Positions 37,449-45,402 of a stretch of DNA of 64,000 nt are shown here, piece by piece. Within the stretch, counting starts at the first letter, position 1, and each line of letters begins with the position of its first letter. Below the pieces are notes generated by a model. It searched no databases. It saw nothing but the letters and a program-made list of their open reading frames with translations, and had not been told where the DNA came from. The position numbers were made by a program, and so were the translations under genes. Source of the DNA: JAENVU01 sp963801105 (GTDB taxonomy: Bacteria; Actinomycetota; Acidimicrobiia; IMCC26256; JAENVU01); the NCBI GenBank assembly GCA_963801105.1, contig CAWDDH010000003.1, positions 682,001 to 746,000 on the forward strand, given 5' to 3'.

Positions 37449-37766
37449 TCACGACAGCAGGTCAGACATCACAGACGGCGGTCGCAGGAGCGTCGCGGCG
37501 AGCCTTGTCGGTTGCGTCGCGAGATCAGCCAGCGGTGTGTAGGTCGCGCGGTCGGGGTCGATGCCGAGCGCCTGGGCGTCGGACGGACTGAGGCGCTCGA
37601 CGAGAAGCTTCGACGCGAGCGAGCGCCCGCCCGTCGCGCACGCCTCGATACGAGCGGCCTCATTGGCCTCGTCGCCCAGGGCAGTCACTTCACTGCGCCC
37701 GGCGGTGGTGATCCGACCTACATAGAGCGTCGCACCCCAATCCTGGCGCCCTCGACGTGACGACAA
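37449..37766 (-). pseudogene. Class III cyclase fragment (C-terminal half only)
   Basis: A 105-residue frame whose translation WGATLYVGRITTAGRSEVTA and LGDEANEAARIEACATGGRS is clearly homologous to the C-terminal half of the cyclase encoded on the other strand at 37805-39014. The N-terminal half of the domain is absent and the first 10 residues are unrelated. It is an inverted, partial copy with no visible promoter, between repeat D and the next cyclase gene. Confidence 0.7.
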
Positions 37767-37792
37767 CAGTCATGGTTGTCGCCACCCGCGCG

Positions 37793-37798
37793 TAGGGT
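37793..37798 (+). promoter_or_regulatory. Leaderless -10 box (TAGGGT) of the sensor-cyclase gene
   Basis: TAGGGT ends six bases before the ATG at 37805. No ribosome site is present, in line with the other leaderless starts in this window. Confidence 0.4.
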
Positions 37799-37804
37799 GC
37801 CGCC

Positions 37805-39014
37805 ATGCCGGGTGACCAACAGCAGTCGTATCCGCTGCCCGACGACCCGGTGTTGGCGGAGGCCGCGGCAGCACTGCGGGAGACCGGGCATTGGGCCTGG
37901 GTGGTGGATGCGCACCAGCGGCTCGTGTTCGTGACCGACGAACTCCGTCGCACGTTCGGCGGTCTGGTCGAACTCGCACCCTTCGCGATCGGGAAGCACA
38001 TCTTCGGCCCCGAAGCCGTGCGCGCCAGCCAGCAATGGCGGCTTGGTTCCAACACGATCGAACTCCAGCGACGCTTCTTCGTGGGCCTGGGAGGAGTGAT
38101 CCTGGCGGATACCCCCGGCGGCCACGACGAACTGCGCGAGATCGTCGACCCCGCGCTTCGTGACATCGTCGACGATCTGTCACCGGAAGATCCAGCGATG
38201 TTGTCGTTTTTCGGCGCCGGGACGGCAGTGCAGGGATCGGTGGATATCCCGATCATTCTGTTCCGAATCCGGGACCACGACGGCGAGCTCGTCGGCACGG
38301 TGCTGATCTCCAAACCCGCGGCAGGTATGGCGACCATCGCCACGATGACTTCGATGGAGATCTCGACCACTTCGAGCGCATGCAGCGCGTCGCACAGGCA
38401 GCTCGGCGACCGGCCGCGATCCTGTTCGCCGACCTCGAGGCTTCCTCCATGCTCGGTCGGAGCCTTTCCACCGCCAGTTACTTCGCCCTGGGTCGGCGCC
38501 TTGTTCGGGCGGCGGATCAATGCGTCGTGGATCATGGCGGTCTCGTCGGCCGCCACGTCGGCGACGGCGTCGTCGCCTTCTTCCTCGCCGAGCAACTCGG
38601 TTCCGAGTCCACGGCGGCTCTGGCATGTATCCAGGCCGCGCGCGCGCACTGAGTGCGTCGGCCCGAGATGTCGCCCTCCGCAGTGAGTTGGCGCCTGACG
38701 ACGTCGTACTGCGCTTCGGCCTTCATTGGGGATCGACCCTCTACGTCGGCAACATCGCGACAGCGGGCAGAACCGAGGTCACCGCGCTCGGCGACGAAGT
38801 CAACGAAGCAGCCCGCATCGAAGCCTGCGCGACCGGAAGGCGCGCGCTCGCCTCGAAGGACCTCCTCGAGCGCCTTGATCCAGACGACGCGGCCGCCCTT
38901 GGCCTCGACCCGGACCGCGTGACCTACACGCGACTCAGTGAGTTGAACACGGCCACCGAGAAGGCGCGACGCGACGCCCCGGCGATCGCGGTCTACGACG
39001 TCGGCGGCGGTTGA
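37805..39014 (+). CDS. Sensor-type class III adenylate/guanylate cyclase (two frameshifts)
   Basis: About 403 residues if two shifts are repaired. The N-terminal 190 residues (ETGHWAWVVDAHQRLVFVTD, GHDELREIVDPALRDIV, ILFRIRDHDGELVGTVLI) look like a sensory domain often found before cyclases. Near 38367 one base seems missing; the protein goes on RMQRVAQAARRPAAILFADL and GGLVGRHVGDGVVAFFLAEQ (catalytic Asp residues). Near 38640, in a GCGCGCGCG run, it slips again to ARDVALRSELAPDDVVLRFG and LGDEVNEAARIEACATGRRA. The cyclase domain is otherwise complete, including the DEVNEAARIEA segment. The signal sensed is unknown. Confidence 0.7.
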
Positions 39015-39236
39015 CCGGCTGATGCCGCGTCAGGCGGCGAAGATGACCTTGACGAGCCACCCAACGACGCCGCCAGAAACTCACGAATGCTGATCGGCTG
39101 CCGACGAGCCCGTCGTTGCTTCTCGGAGACCGACGACATCGATCCGGGCCGCCCGAAGCCCCGTGTCGATAGCCGGCTCAAAGCATCGGTGTCGCCGCAG
39201 CCACTTCTCGAGCCGCGGATAGAAGTCCGTGTTCCC

Positions 39237-39551
39237 TCATGAGCAGCCGATGCGAGCACGACGCCCTTCGAACGGCCAAGACGCTGTGGGCAGCAGCCAC
39301 GGCCACCGACGGGAGACGTCCGAGCGCGCTGACCTAGTCCCAAGAACGACGGACACAACGAGCCGGTTGCAGTGGGGGCAACGAGCAGGTGATGCGGCGC
39401 CGGTCTCGTAGGCGTTGTACTCGTTCGTCACGAACTGCTTGCACCAGTAGCACGAGTGGAGCTCGTGGCCAATCCCGGCCTTCCCCCAGCCGACCGACTC
39501 CTCACGATCGACGTCACACCCATCACAGGAGAGCCGCGCCAGTTCACCCAT
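39237..39551 (-). CDS. Small zinc-ribbon-like protein
   Basis: A 104-residue frame starting MGELARLSCDGCDVDREESV. It has four CxxC-like pairs or single Cys groups (SCDGCD, SCYWCKQFV, RCPHCNRL), the pattern of a treble-clef or zinc-ribbon protein. I do not recognise a named family. The second half (from about residue 70) is less convincing, rich in Arg and Trp, and the true end is uncertain. It belongs to a short gene pair between repeats D and C. Confidence 0.4.
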   Translation of the reverse strand: MGELARLSCDGCDVDREESVGWGKAGIGHELHSCYWCKQFVTNEYNAYETGAASPARCPHCNRLVVSVVLGTRSARSDVSRRWPWLLPTASWPFEGRRARIGCS

Positions 39552-39609
39552 CGCGTCGCATCCCCGCGAACGCCAATCCACCGGCACTGGTCGCGCCGAG
39601 CACGGGCAG

Positions 39610-39813
39610 TCAATAGACAACGCCGAGCTCCCTGGTCGCGGACCCTTGACACATCTCGTCATCGAACCACCACTCGGGCGGCGTCATCTCACCGCAGACG
39701 GAGCATCTCCGGAATCGCCGACGGCGTCGACGACGCAATCGCCGAGCTGCGGCAATGGTCGCCGCGGTTCGGTCGTCTTGTCCGGCTGAGACCGCCTCAA
39801 GTCCGCTCGACAT
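39610..39813 (-). CDS. Possible small zinc-ribbon protein, one Cys lost
   Basis: A 67-residue frame with a proposed start at 39813. The C-terminal half reads RRCSVCGEMTPPEWWFDDEM and then CQGSATRELGVVY, which resembles a widespread small actinobacterial zinc-ribbon protein ending in LGVVY; the fourth Cys expected after CQG is Ser. Residues before it are Arg-rich and doubtful. It precedes the Cys-rich protein at 39237-39551 on the same strand. It may be degenerate. Confidence 0.3.
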   Translation of the reverse strand: MSSGLEAVSAGQDDRTAATIAAARRLRRRRRRRFRRCSVCGEMTPPEWWFDDEMCQGSATRELGVVY

Positions 39814-39859
39814 CCGAAAGGCATGCGGCGTGCCGGGCCCGAGCCACGCCACGGCCATG

Positions 39860-39984
39860 GAGCCGGGAAGGAGATTCGAACTCCTGACCTGCTCATTACG
39901 AGCAAGCACCGCCTGAGCGCTGTGCTACCCGACGAAACCCCAGGTCACCTGTGAGCGTACGACCCATAGTTATCTGCTGTAGCC
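39860..39984 (-). repeat. tRNA-Thr-like 125-bp repeat, copy C
   Basis: The first 43 bases (starting gagccgggaagg) are identical to 42187-42229 in the tRNA-Thr gene. The remaining 82 bases are shared with copies B and D. On the minus strand the unit folds as an imperfect tRNA: D-like stem GCAC/GTGC and a perfect T arm AGGAG-TTCGAAT-CTCCT, but a weak anticodon stem and acceptor mismatches. It lies in the 315-base gap between 39813 and 40129. Confidence 0.8.
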
Positions 39985-40114
39985 GGGACCTATCGCCGCA
40001 GCCCATGGTGCTATAGACGCGCTGGCAAGTCCCACGATCGTCGCGTCCAACGCGTGGACCCGCTCAGGGCAATCAAGGTCGTCTCCGTCGGTAACCTAGG
40101 GACGAAGACATCGG

Positions 40115-40120
40115 TATCCT
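40115..40120 (+). promoter_or_regulatory. Leaderless -10 box (TATCCT) of the hydrolase-cyclase gene
   Basis: TATCCT ends eight bases before the proposed GTG start at 40129. An in-frame start 75 bases upstream (40054) lacks such a signal, so this box helps to decide the start. Confidence 0.45.
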
Positions 40121-40128
40121 CCGGCCGC

Positions 40129-41463
40129 GTGACCCCAGACGTCCGCTACGCCCTGAACGGCGATGTTCACCTTGCGTACCAGGTCTGGGGTGAGGGCGAA
40201 CTCGATCTCGTTCTCGTTCCTGGATTCATCTCGCATGTCGAGTTGCTGTGGGAGCAGCCAGCCATCGCTCACTTCAACGAGCGGCTCGGTTCCTTCGCTC
40301 GGGTGATCGCGTTCGACCGGCGCGGCACCGGTCTCTCGGATCCGGTGACGGTGACACACGCCCCGGACCTCGACACCCGCATGAGCGACATCGGTGCCGT
40401 CATGGACGCCGCGCGGTCGGATCGAGCGGTGCTCTACGGCATGTCCGAAGGTGGGCCGACTGCCGCCCTATTCGCGGCGATGCATCCTGAGCGCACCGAG
40501 GCACTGGTGCTCCACGGAGCCATGGCTCGTTCGACGTGGAGCGATGATCATCCGTGGCTCCGGACAGTCGAGGACTTCACCGAGGCGGGCGTCGAGTTGC
40601 TCATGCCATCGTGGGGCCGGGGTGTCGTCATCGACACATCCGCACCTTCACAAGCGGGCAACCGCGATCTGGTCGCCTGGTACGGGCGGCTCGAACGAGC
40701 CGGGATCAGTCCGGGAATGATCGCCTCGGTCGCGGCGATGTTCTACGACACAGACGTGCGTGCCGTGCTCCCCACGATCTCGACGCCAACCCTCGTCCTT
40801 CACCGACACGGCGACCGTCTTGTCAACGTCCGCAGCGGCCGGTACCTCGCCGAGCACATCCCGGCCGCCACGTTCGTGGAGGTGCCTGGAATCGATCACG
40901 TTCCGTACTACGAGAACCCCAGCGTGTTCCTCGACACGATCGAAGAGTTCCTCACGGGCACACGGCCTGCCGTCGAACCGGATCGCAGGCTGGCGACCGT
41001 GTTGTTCAGTGACATCGTCGGCTCCACGGAACGGGCGTCCGACATTGGTGACGCCGAAGTGGCGCGAGCTTCTCGAACGTCACCACGGGGCCGTCCGATC
41101 CGAGCTCGCCCGGGGCGGCGGCGTCGAGATCAAGACCCTCGGGGACGGCTTCCTCGCCACCTTCGACGGTCCCGCGCGCGATCCGGGTGCGCGACCGCGA
41201 TCCGCGCCGCAACCGAAGGGATCGATGTGCCGGTTCGGATCGGGCTGCACTGTGGCGAGGTCGAGATCATCGGCGACGACATCGGCGGCATCGCCGTGCA
41301 CATTGCAGCCCGGATCGGAGCGCTCGCCGACTCAGGCGAGGTGCTAGTCAGTCGCACCATGAAGGACCTCGTCGCCGGTTCGGGAATCTCGTTCGAGTCA
41401 CGGGGCGCCCACACGCTGAAAGGCATCCCCGACGAGTGGGAGATCCTCGCCGTGGTCGGCTGA
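40129..41463 (+). CDS. Alpha/beta hydrolase fused to a class III cyclase domain (frameshifted)
   Basis: About 444 residues. The N-terminal 280 residues form an alpha/beta hydrolase with DLVLVPGFISHVELLWEQP, IAFDRRGTGLSDPV, the nucleophile elbow YGMSEGG and a likely His in VPGIDHVPYY. The C-terminal part is a cyclase domain: ATVLFSDIVGSTERASDIG, then TLGDGFLATFDGPAR and VRIGLHCGEVEIIGDDIGGI. Between about 41055 and 41185 the reading runs in another frame (KWRELLERHHGAVRSELARG), so one added and one net missing base flank it, and the ends are in the same frame. Such hydrolase-cyclase fusions are widespread in actinobacteria; the function of the pair is not established. Confidence 0.75.
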   Translation: MTPDVRYALNGDVHLAYQVWGEGELDLVLVPGFISHVELLWEQPAIAHFNERLGSFARVIAFDRRGTGLSDPVTVTHAPDLDTRMSDIGAVMDAARSDRAVLYGMSEGGPTAALFAAMHPERTEALVLHGAMARSTWSDDHPWLRTVEDFTEAGVELLMPSWGRGVVIDTSAPSQAGNRDLVAWYGRLERAGISPGMIASVAAMFYDTDVRAVLPTISTPTLVLHRHGDRLVNVRSGRYLAEHIPAATFVEVPGIDHVPYYENPSVFLDTIEEFLTGTRPAVEPDRRLATVLFSDIVGSTERASDIGDAEVARASRTSPRGRPIRARPGRRRRDQDPRGRLPRHLRRSRARSGCATAIRAATEGIDVPVRIGLHCGEVEIIGDDIGGIAVHIAARIGALADSGEVLVSRTMKDLVAGSGISFESRGAHTLKGIPDEWEILAVVG

Positions 41464-41526
41464 TCTCGGTGACGTCGAAGGCACGACACGGCGCGAGCGC
41501 GGGTCGTCATCTCATCAGAGATCGTC

Positions 41527-41652
41527 GAGCCGGGAAGGAGATTCGAACTCCTGACCTGCTCATTACGAGCAAGCACACGCTGAGCGCTGTGCTACCCGCA
41601 AGAAACCGCAGGTCACTGTCGAGCGTCGGGGGCATAGTTTTCCGCTGAAGCC
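41527..41652 (-). repeat. tRNA-Thr-like 126-bp repeat, copy B
   Basis: The first 43 bases are identical to 42187-42229 in the tRNA-Thr gene, and the rest aligns with copies C and D. It lies 63 bases after the hydrolase-cyclase stop and 535 bases short of the real tRNA gene. It is in the same orientation as the tRNA. Confidence 0.8.
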
Positions 41653-41697
41653 AAGTACCCCGACGAGGGACCACGGACCGTGCACCACGATCTGGGG

Positions 41698-42184
41698 ATG
41701 TCAGGACGAGGCACGGTCTGGATCGGCGTCGCGCCGGAGTATGCGTACGACGCGGTGACGGATCTCCCGCGGATGGGTGAGTGGGAGCCCCGAGAACCTC
41801 GGAGGCGAATGGACCGGCGAGCTTTGCCACGCCGCGGTCGGCGGCGACGTTCCGCGGGCACAACCGCGGCGCGGACGGCGAATGGGAGACGGTGCTCACC
41901 GTGATCGAGGCCTCACGCTCGCGGAGATTCTCCTTCGTCGTGGCACCTCTGGGCGAGAAGGGTACGACGTGGCGCTTCGTGTTCGCCCCCCAAGACGGTG
42001 GCACGCTCGTCACAGAAGAGTTCGAGTGGCGCTGGACACCAGGGGACGGGTTCCGAGGACGCCTGGGTCAGATGTCGTCCGCCGACGCCGCAACCGCAGT
42101 CGCCGAGCGCGAGACCCATCTCTGCGCTCAGATCCAAACGACACTTCCCGCTCTCAAGGCGGCGCTCGAACCGAAGCGGGCGAA
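41698..42184 (+). CDS. SRPBCC/polyketide cyclase-like protein (frameshifted, 3' end unclear)
   Basis: The pieces read MSGRGTVWIGVAPEYAYDAV, then GEW-SPENLGGEWTG, then ATFRGHNRGADGEWETVLTV, SRRFSFVVAPLGEKGTTWRF and EEFEWRWTPGDGFRG, consistent with an SRPBCC (START/Bet v 1-like) ligand-binding protein of about 155 residues. Two single-base shifts (near 41788 and 41820) are needed. In the last frame there is no stop before the tRNA; the frame reads on into the tRNA complement as KEIRTPDLLITSE, which is not real protein. The natural stop was likely lost where the island joined the tRNA gene. An upstream GTG at 41680 is an alternative start. Confidence 0.55.
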
Positions 42185-42260
42185 TGGAGCCGGGAAGGAG
42201 ATTCGAACTCCTGACCTGCTCATTACGAGTGAGCTGCTCTGCCGACTGAGCTATCCCGGC
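42185..42260 (-). tRNA. tRNA-Thr (anticodon CGT), with encoded CCA
   Basis: Full cloverleaf on the minus strand. Acceptor GCCGGGA pairs with TCCCGGC; the D arm is GCTC-AGTCGGCA-GAGC; the anticodon arm is GCTCA-CTCGTAA-TGAGC with anticodon CGT; the T arm is AGGAG-TTCGAAT-CTCCT. The discriminator T and a genomic CCA follow. The last 43 bases recur in the repeats at lower coordinates. It lies between the SRPBCC gene and holB. Confidence 0.97.
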
Positions 42261-42310
42261 GGGGTCCGGCAGTGTAGCGAAGGGCCTCTCGCCTCCCGGG
42301 CTTGGTTGCC

Positions 42311-43306
42311 TCAGGCCGAGGCAGGCAGCTGCGAGACGAGGTGCAACAGCAACGACGAGACGTTGGGGTTGAACTCGTCGGCCCGGCGGGCGGCGCGACA
42401 GACATCGAGCGCGGCGGCCGCACGGTCGGGTGCAATCTTCGGGGCGTGGTCACGTTCCGCCAGGACGTCGAGGTACACCTCCTCCACGGCGCCGATGCCC
42501 TCGATGAGCGCGTCCGTCTTGGCGCGCCGCTGCTCCTGCCGGTGCCGTTCGGCCAGACGACGGCGGAGGGCCGTTGCGGTGCGGGGTGGGTACCCGCTCC
42601 GCTCGATCTCGACGTCGAGCGCGGCTGCCTCCTCCGCGGCGGCGGCCTCCTGCGCCGCGCCCGCGTCGTCGAGCGCCGCTTCGAGGTCCTCGACGCGCGC
42701 CACCGTGGTGGCCGCACGGCCGTCGAGCGCGGCGACGGTCGCGGCGAACACGGTGCGCACCGCCTGGATGCGCTCGCTGTACACGGGCGGCGCGTACGCG
42801 AAGTCCACCCGCTGGCACCGCGAGCGGATCGTGGGAAGGAGCGCGTCGGCGCGGTCGGTGACCAGCAGGATCACCGTCCGCGACGGCGGCTCCTCGATGC
42901 TCTTCAGCAGCGTGTTGCCCACGATCGGCTCCATCCGGTCCGCGTCCCGCAGCACGACGACCTTGCGCTCGCCCTCGATCGGCGACTTGTGGATCTCGGG
43001 GATCACCCGCGGCAGGTCCGCGTCCCGTCGCGCCGTCTCGCCCGAACGGGGCGCCCGGATCTCGTTCGGCAGGGTGTAGGTCGCGGTCGTGGGCTCGAAC
43101 TCCACGACGTCGGGGTGCGTACCGCGGTCGACCAGCCCGGCCGAGCGCTCGTCCGTCGCGCCGATCACCGCACCCGCGAACGCGCGGGCCGCCTCGATGA
43201 CCCCCGAGCCGCGACCGCCGACGAGGAGGTACGCGTGCGACGGGTGCTCGGCGGCGGCACGCAACGTGGCGACCGCATGATCCTGGCCCACGACGTCGTC
43301 CCACAT
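42311..43306 (-). CDS. holB: DNA polymerase III subunit delta'
   Basis: A 331-residue clamp-loader subunit. It starts MWDDVVGQDHAVATLRAAAE, has a Walker-like LLVGGRGSGVIEAARAFAG in which the lysine of the P-loop is replaced, as is usual for delta', and contains the sensor region NTLLKSIEEPPSRTVILLVT and IRSRCQRVDF. The C-terminal helical part contains long Ala/Glu-rich helices. It begins the core region after the tRNA, with tmk just upstream in the same operon (12 bases between them). Confidence 0.93.
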   Translation of the reverse strand: MWDDVVGQDHAVATLRAAAEHPSHAYLLVGGRGSGVIEAARAFAGAVIGATDERSAGLVDRGTHPDVVEFEPTTATYTLPNEIRAPRSGETARRDADLPRVIPEIHKSPIEGERKVVVLRDADRMEPIVGNTLLKSIEEPPSRTVILLVTDRADALLPTIRSRCQRVDFAYAPPVYSERIQAVRTVFAATVAALDGRAATTVARVEDLEAALDDAGAAQEAAAAEEAAALDVEIERSGYPPRTATALRRRLAERHRQEQRRAKTDALIEGIGAVEEVYLDVLAERDHAPKIAPDRAAAALDVCRAARRADEFNPNVSSLLLHLVSQLPASA

Positions 43307-43318
43307 CCGGCGGCGATC

Positions 43319-43936
43319 CTAGGATCCGGCGGTCCGCGCGAGCAGCGGCGCCACGGCGGTACGCACCCCGACGGCCACCTCGTCAGGGCTGCCGCTCGCG
43401 TCGATCACGACCCACGCCCGACCGGACGCGAGGTCCCGGTAGGCCGCGCGCACCGCCGCGTGGAACCCGGGGCCCTCCCGTTCGAGCCGGTCCGCCTCGC
43501 CCGAGCGGCGTGCCTCGGCGGTCGCGTCGTCCACGTCGAGCAGGACCACGAGGTCGGGTTCCATGCCATCGGTCGCGAACCGCGAGATGGAGTCGACAGC
43601 CTCGACACCGAGCTGGCGGACCACGCCCTGGTAGACGAGCGACGACGGAACGTGTCGGTCGCTCACGACCCACTGCCCGGCCGCGAGCGCCGGCCGCACG
43701 ACCTCGGCGACGTGCTGGGCCCGGTCGGCGGCCATCAGCAGCGCCTCGGCACGCGCGTCGACCGCACCACCGTCGAGCACGAGCGCGCGGATCGCCTCGC
43801 CGAGCGCGGTGCCGCCCGGCTCCCGGGTGACGACCACGTCGACCCCGGCGGACCGGAGGTGCTCCACCAGGAGCGCGAGCTGGGTGGACTTCCCCGATCC
43901 GTCGCCACCTTCGAGCACCACGAACCGCCCGGTCAT
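43319..43936 (-). CDS. tmk: Thymidylate kinase
   Basis: A 205-residue kinase making dTDP from dTMP. The P-loop is VLEGGDGSGKSTQ, the DRY-like region is SDRHVPSSLVYQG with TREPGGTALGEAIRAL, and the lid region ARRSGEADRLEREGPGFH is present. All are normal for bacterial Tmk. The start at 43936 overlaps the MFS gene's stop (ATGA). An ORF spanning far upstream is a shadow. Confidence 0.96.
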   Translation of the reverse strand: MTGRFVVLEGGDGSGKSTQLALLVEHLRSAGVDVVVTREPGGTALGEAIRALVLDGGAVDARAEALLMAADRAQHVAEVVRPALAAGQWVVSDRHVPSSLVYQGVVRQLGVEAVDSISRFATDGMEPDLVVLLDVDDATAEARRSGEADRLEREGPGFHAAVRAAYRDLASGRAWVVIDASGSPDEVAVGVRTAVAPLLARTAGS

Positions 43937-45402
43937 CGGGCCGCCTCGGTCCCGGGGACCTGCCGGTCCTCGTAGCGGCGGAGCGATCGGCGGGCGTACA
44001 CCCCCGAGAGGATCGTCAGCACACCACCACCCCAGAGTGCGAGTCGCACACCCGGGAAGGAGTACGAGAAGCCTCCCAGCTGCACATGCTGGGAGCTGTT
44101 GACGAGATGGAACAGCCAGTCGTACAGGTCGGAGAAGAGCGGCGACAGGGTCAGCGAGACGAGCAGGCACAGCCGGAGCACGGCGTAGAGCGTCGCGAAC
44201 GTCCGGCCCCGCATCTCGTCGCTCACCTTCTCCTGGATGAGCGTGAACCCGGTGACGTACGCGCTCGCGGCGCAGGCCCCGACCGCGGCGATGAAGAGCG
44301 CGGTGATCCCGCCGACGTTGAAGGCGACCCCGGCGATCAGGAACACCCCGACACCGATCACGGCCCAGCCGAACACCTCCTCGCGCGGAAGTCGCTTCTG
44401 GACCGCGAGCACGACGAAGATCCCCACGGCGGCGCCCGTCCCGAGCGCGGTGAGCATCACGCCGTACTGGGCCTGGGAGCCGAGCACCTCCACGGCGAAG
44501 ACGACGCCGAGCGGGATCATCGCCCCGGCGCCGATCAGACCCCCACCCAGTCCCACGATGACGGCGCGGCTGAACGCCTCGCTCCGCATGAACCGGAAGC
44601 CGTCCTTGATCTCGCGGATGCTCGATGCGAGATCCATCTTCTGATTGCCGTCGTGGGTGGGCTTCGGGATCGGGAGCCGGAGGACGAGGATCGCTGAGAC
44701 CACATAGGTCGCGGCGTCGAACCACAGGGAGACGACGTCCTTGTTCACCTTGAGCGATGCGAGCGCGTCGAAGCCACCGAGCCAGGTGGCCACCACGGCG
44801 AGCACCGCGGCGATCGCGGCGCCGAGTGGCATCGTGCCGTAGGACGCGACCAGCGAGAGCGTGTTGGCCGAGGCCAGCTTGTCCTCGGGGACGAAGTGCG
44901 GGACGGACGCGTCCTTCGCCGGCCCCCACAGCAGCGTCATGATCTCGATGAAGAACGAGGCGACGATCAGCAACCACAGGCTGTTGACGAACGGAATCGT
45001 GCAGATCAGCCCGGCCCGACCGAGATCGCACAGCACCATGATCTTGCGGCGGTCGAAGCGGTCGACCATGACGCCACCCAGCGTGGCGAGGAAGAATCCC
45101 GGCAGCATTCGCGCCCCCATGACGAGGCTGAGCGCGAGCGCCGAGTTGTCCGAGAGCTGGGCGGTGATCCCGAGGATCGCGAACAGCCCGACCCAGTCAC
45201 CGAGACTCGAGAGGACCTGCGCGATCCAGAGCCGCAGGAACGCCTTCGACCCGAAGAGGCGGAACGTCTCCGGAGGGACCGGCGGCTCCTCGCCGGCGGG
45301 GATGAAGGGCGCCGGGTCGGCCCCGGGTCGGCGGTCGGACCCCGGGCGGCGTTCCGGCCCGGGTGGCGTCGCGTCAGTCTCCGTCACTGCTTCCGAGCGC
45401 AT
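43933..45402 (-). CDS. MFS transporter
   Basis: A 489-residue protein with a Pro-rich N-terminal tail (to about residue 45) and then 12 predicted transmembrane segments. The conserved loop between helices 2 and 3 reads GGVMVDRFDRRKIMVLCD, as in MFS drug and metabolite exporters, with QKRLPREEVFGWAVIGVG in the second half. The end WGGGVLTILSGVYARRSL is a usual last helix. Its start lies within the last bases of topA, either at ATG 45402 or GTG 45387. Its substrate is unknown. Confidence 0.85.
   Translation of the reverse strand: MRSEAVTETDATPPGPERRPGSDRRPGADPAPFIPAGEEPPVPPETFRLFGSKAFLRLWIAQVLSSLGDWVGLFAILGITAQLSDNSALALSLVMGARMLPGFFLATLGGVMVDRFDRRKIMVLCDLGRAGLICTIPFVNSLWLLIVASFFIEIMTLLWGPAKDASVPHFVPEDKLASANTLSLVASYGTMPLGAAIAAVLAVVATWLGGFDALASLKVNKDVVSLWFDAATYVVSAILVLRLPIPKPTHDGNQKMDLASSIREIKDGFRFMRSEAFSRAVIVGLGGGLIGAGAMIPLGVVFAVEVLGSQAQYGVMLTALGTGAAVGIFVVLAVQKRLPREEVFGWAVIGVGVFLIAGVAFNVGGITALFIAAVGACAASAYVTGFTLIQEKVSDEMRGRTFATLYAVLRLCLLVSLTLSPLFSDLYDWLFHLVNSSQHVQLGGFSYSFPGVRLALWGGGVLTILSGVYARRSLRRYEDRQVPGTEAAR

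Noticed and set aside
38993..39358. A 121-codon minus-strand frame in the gap after the sensor-cyclase
   Set aside because: Ser/Arg-rich, without any recognisable motif or ribosome site; 39015-39236 holds nothing I can support.
37316..42260. Integron cassette array with attC-like repeats
   Set aside because: Genes are followed by similar repeats, but there is no integrase, the repeats match a tRNA, and the segments contain several genes in both directions.
41781..43079. A plus-strand frame running through the tRNA-Thr gene into holB
   Set aside because: The part KEIRTPDLLITSE comes from the complement of the tRNA. The rest is the antisense of holB.
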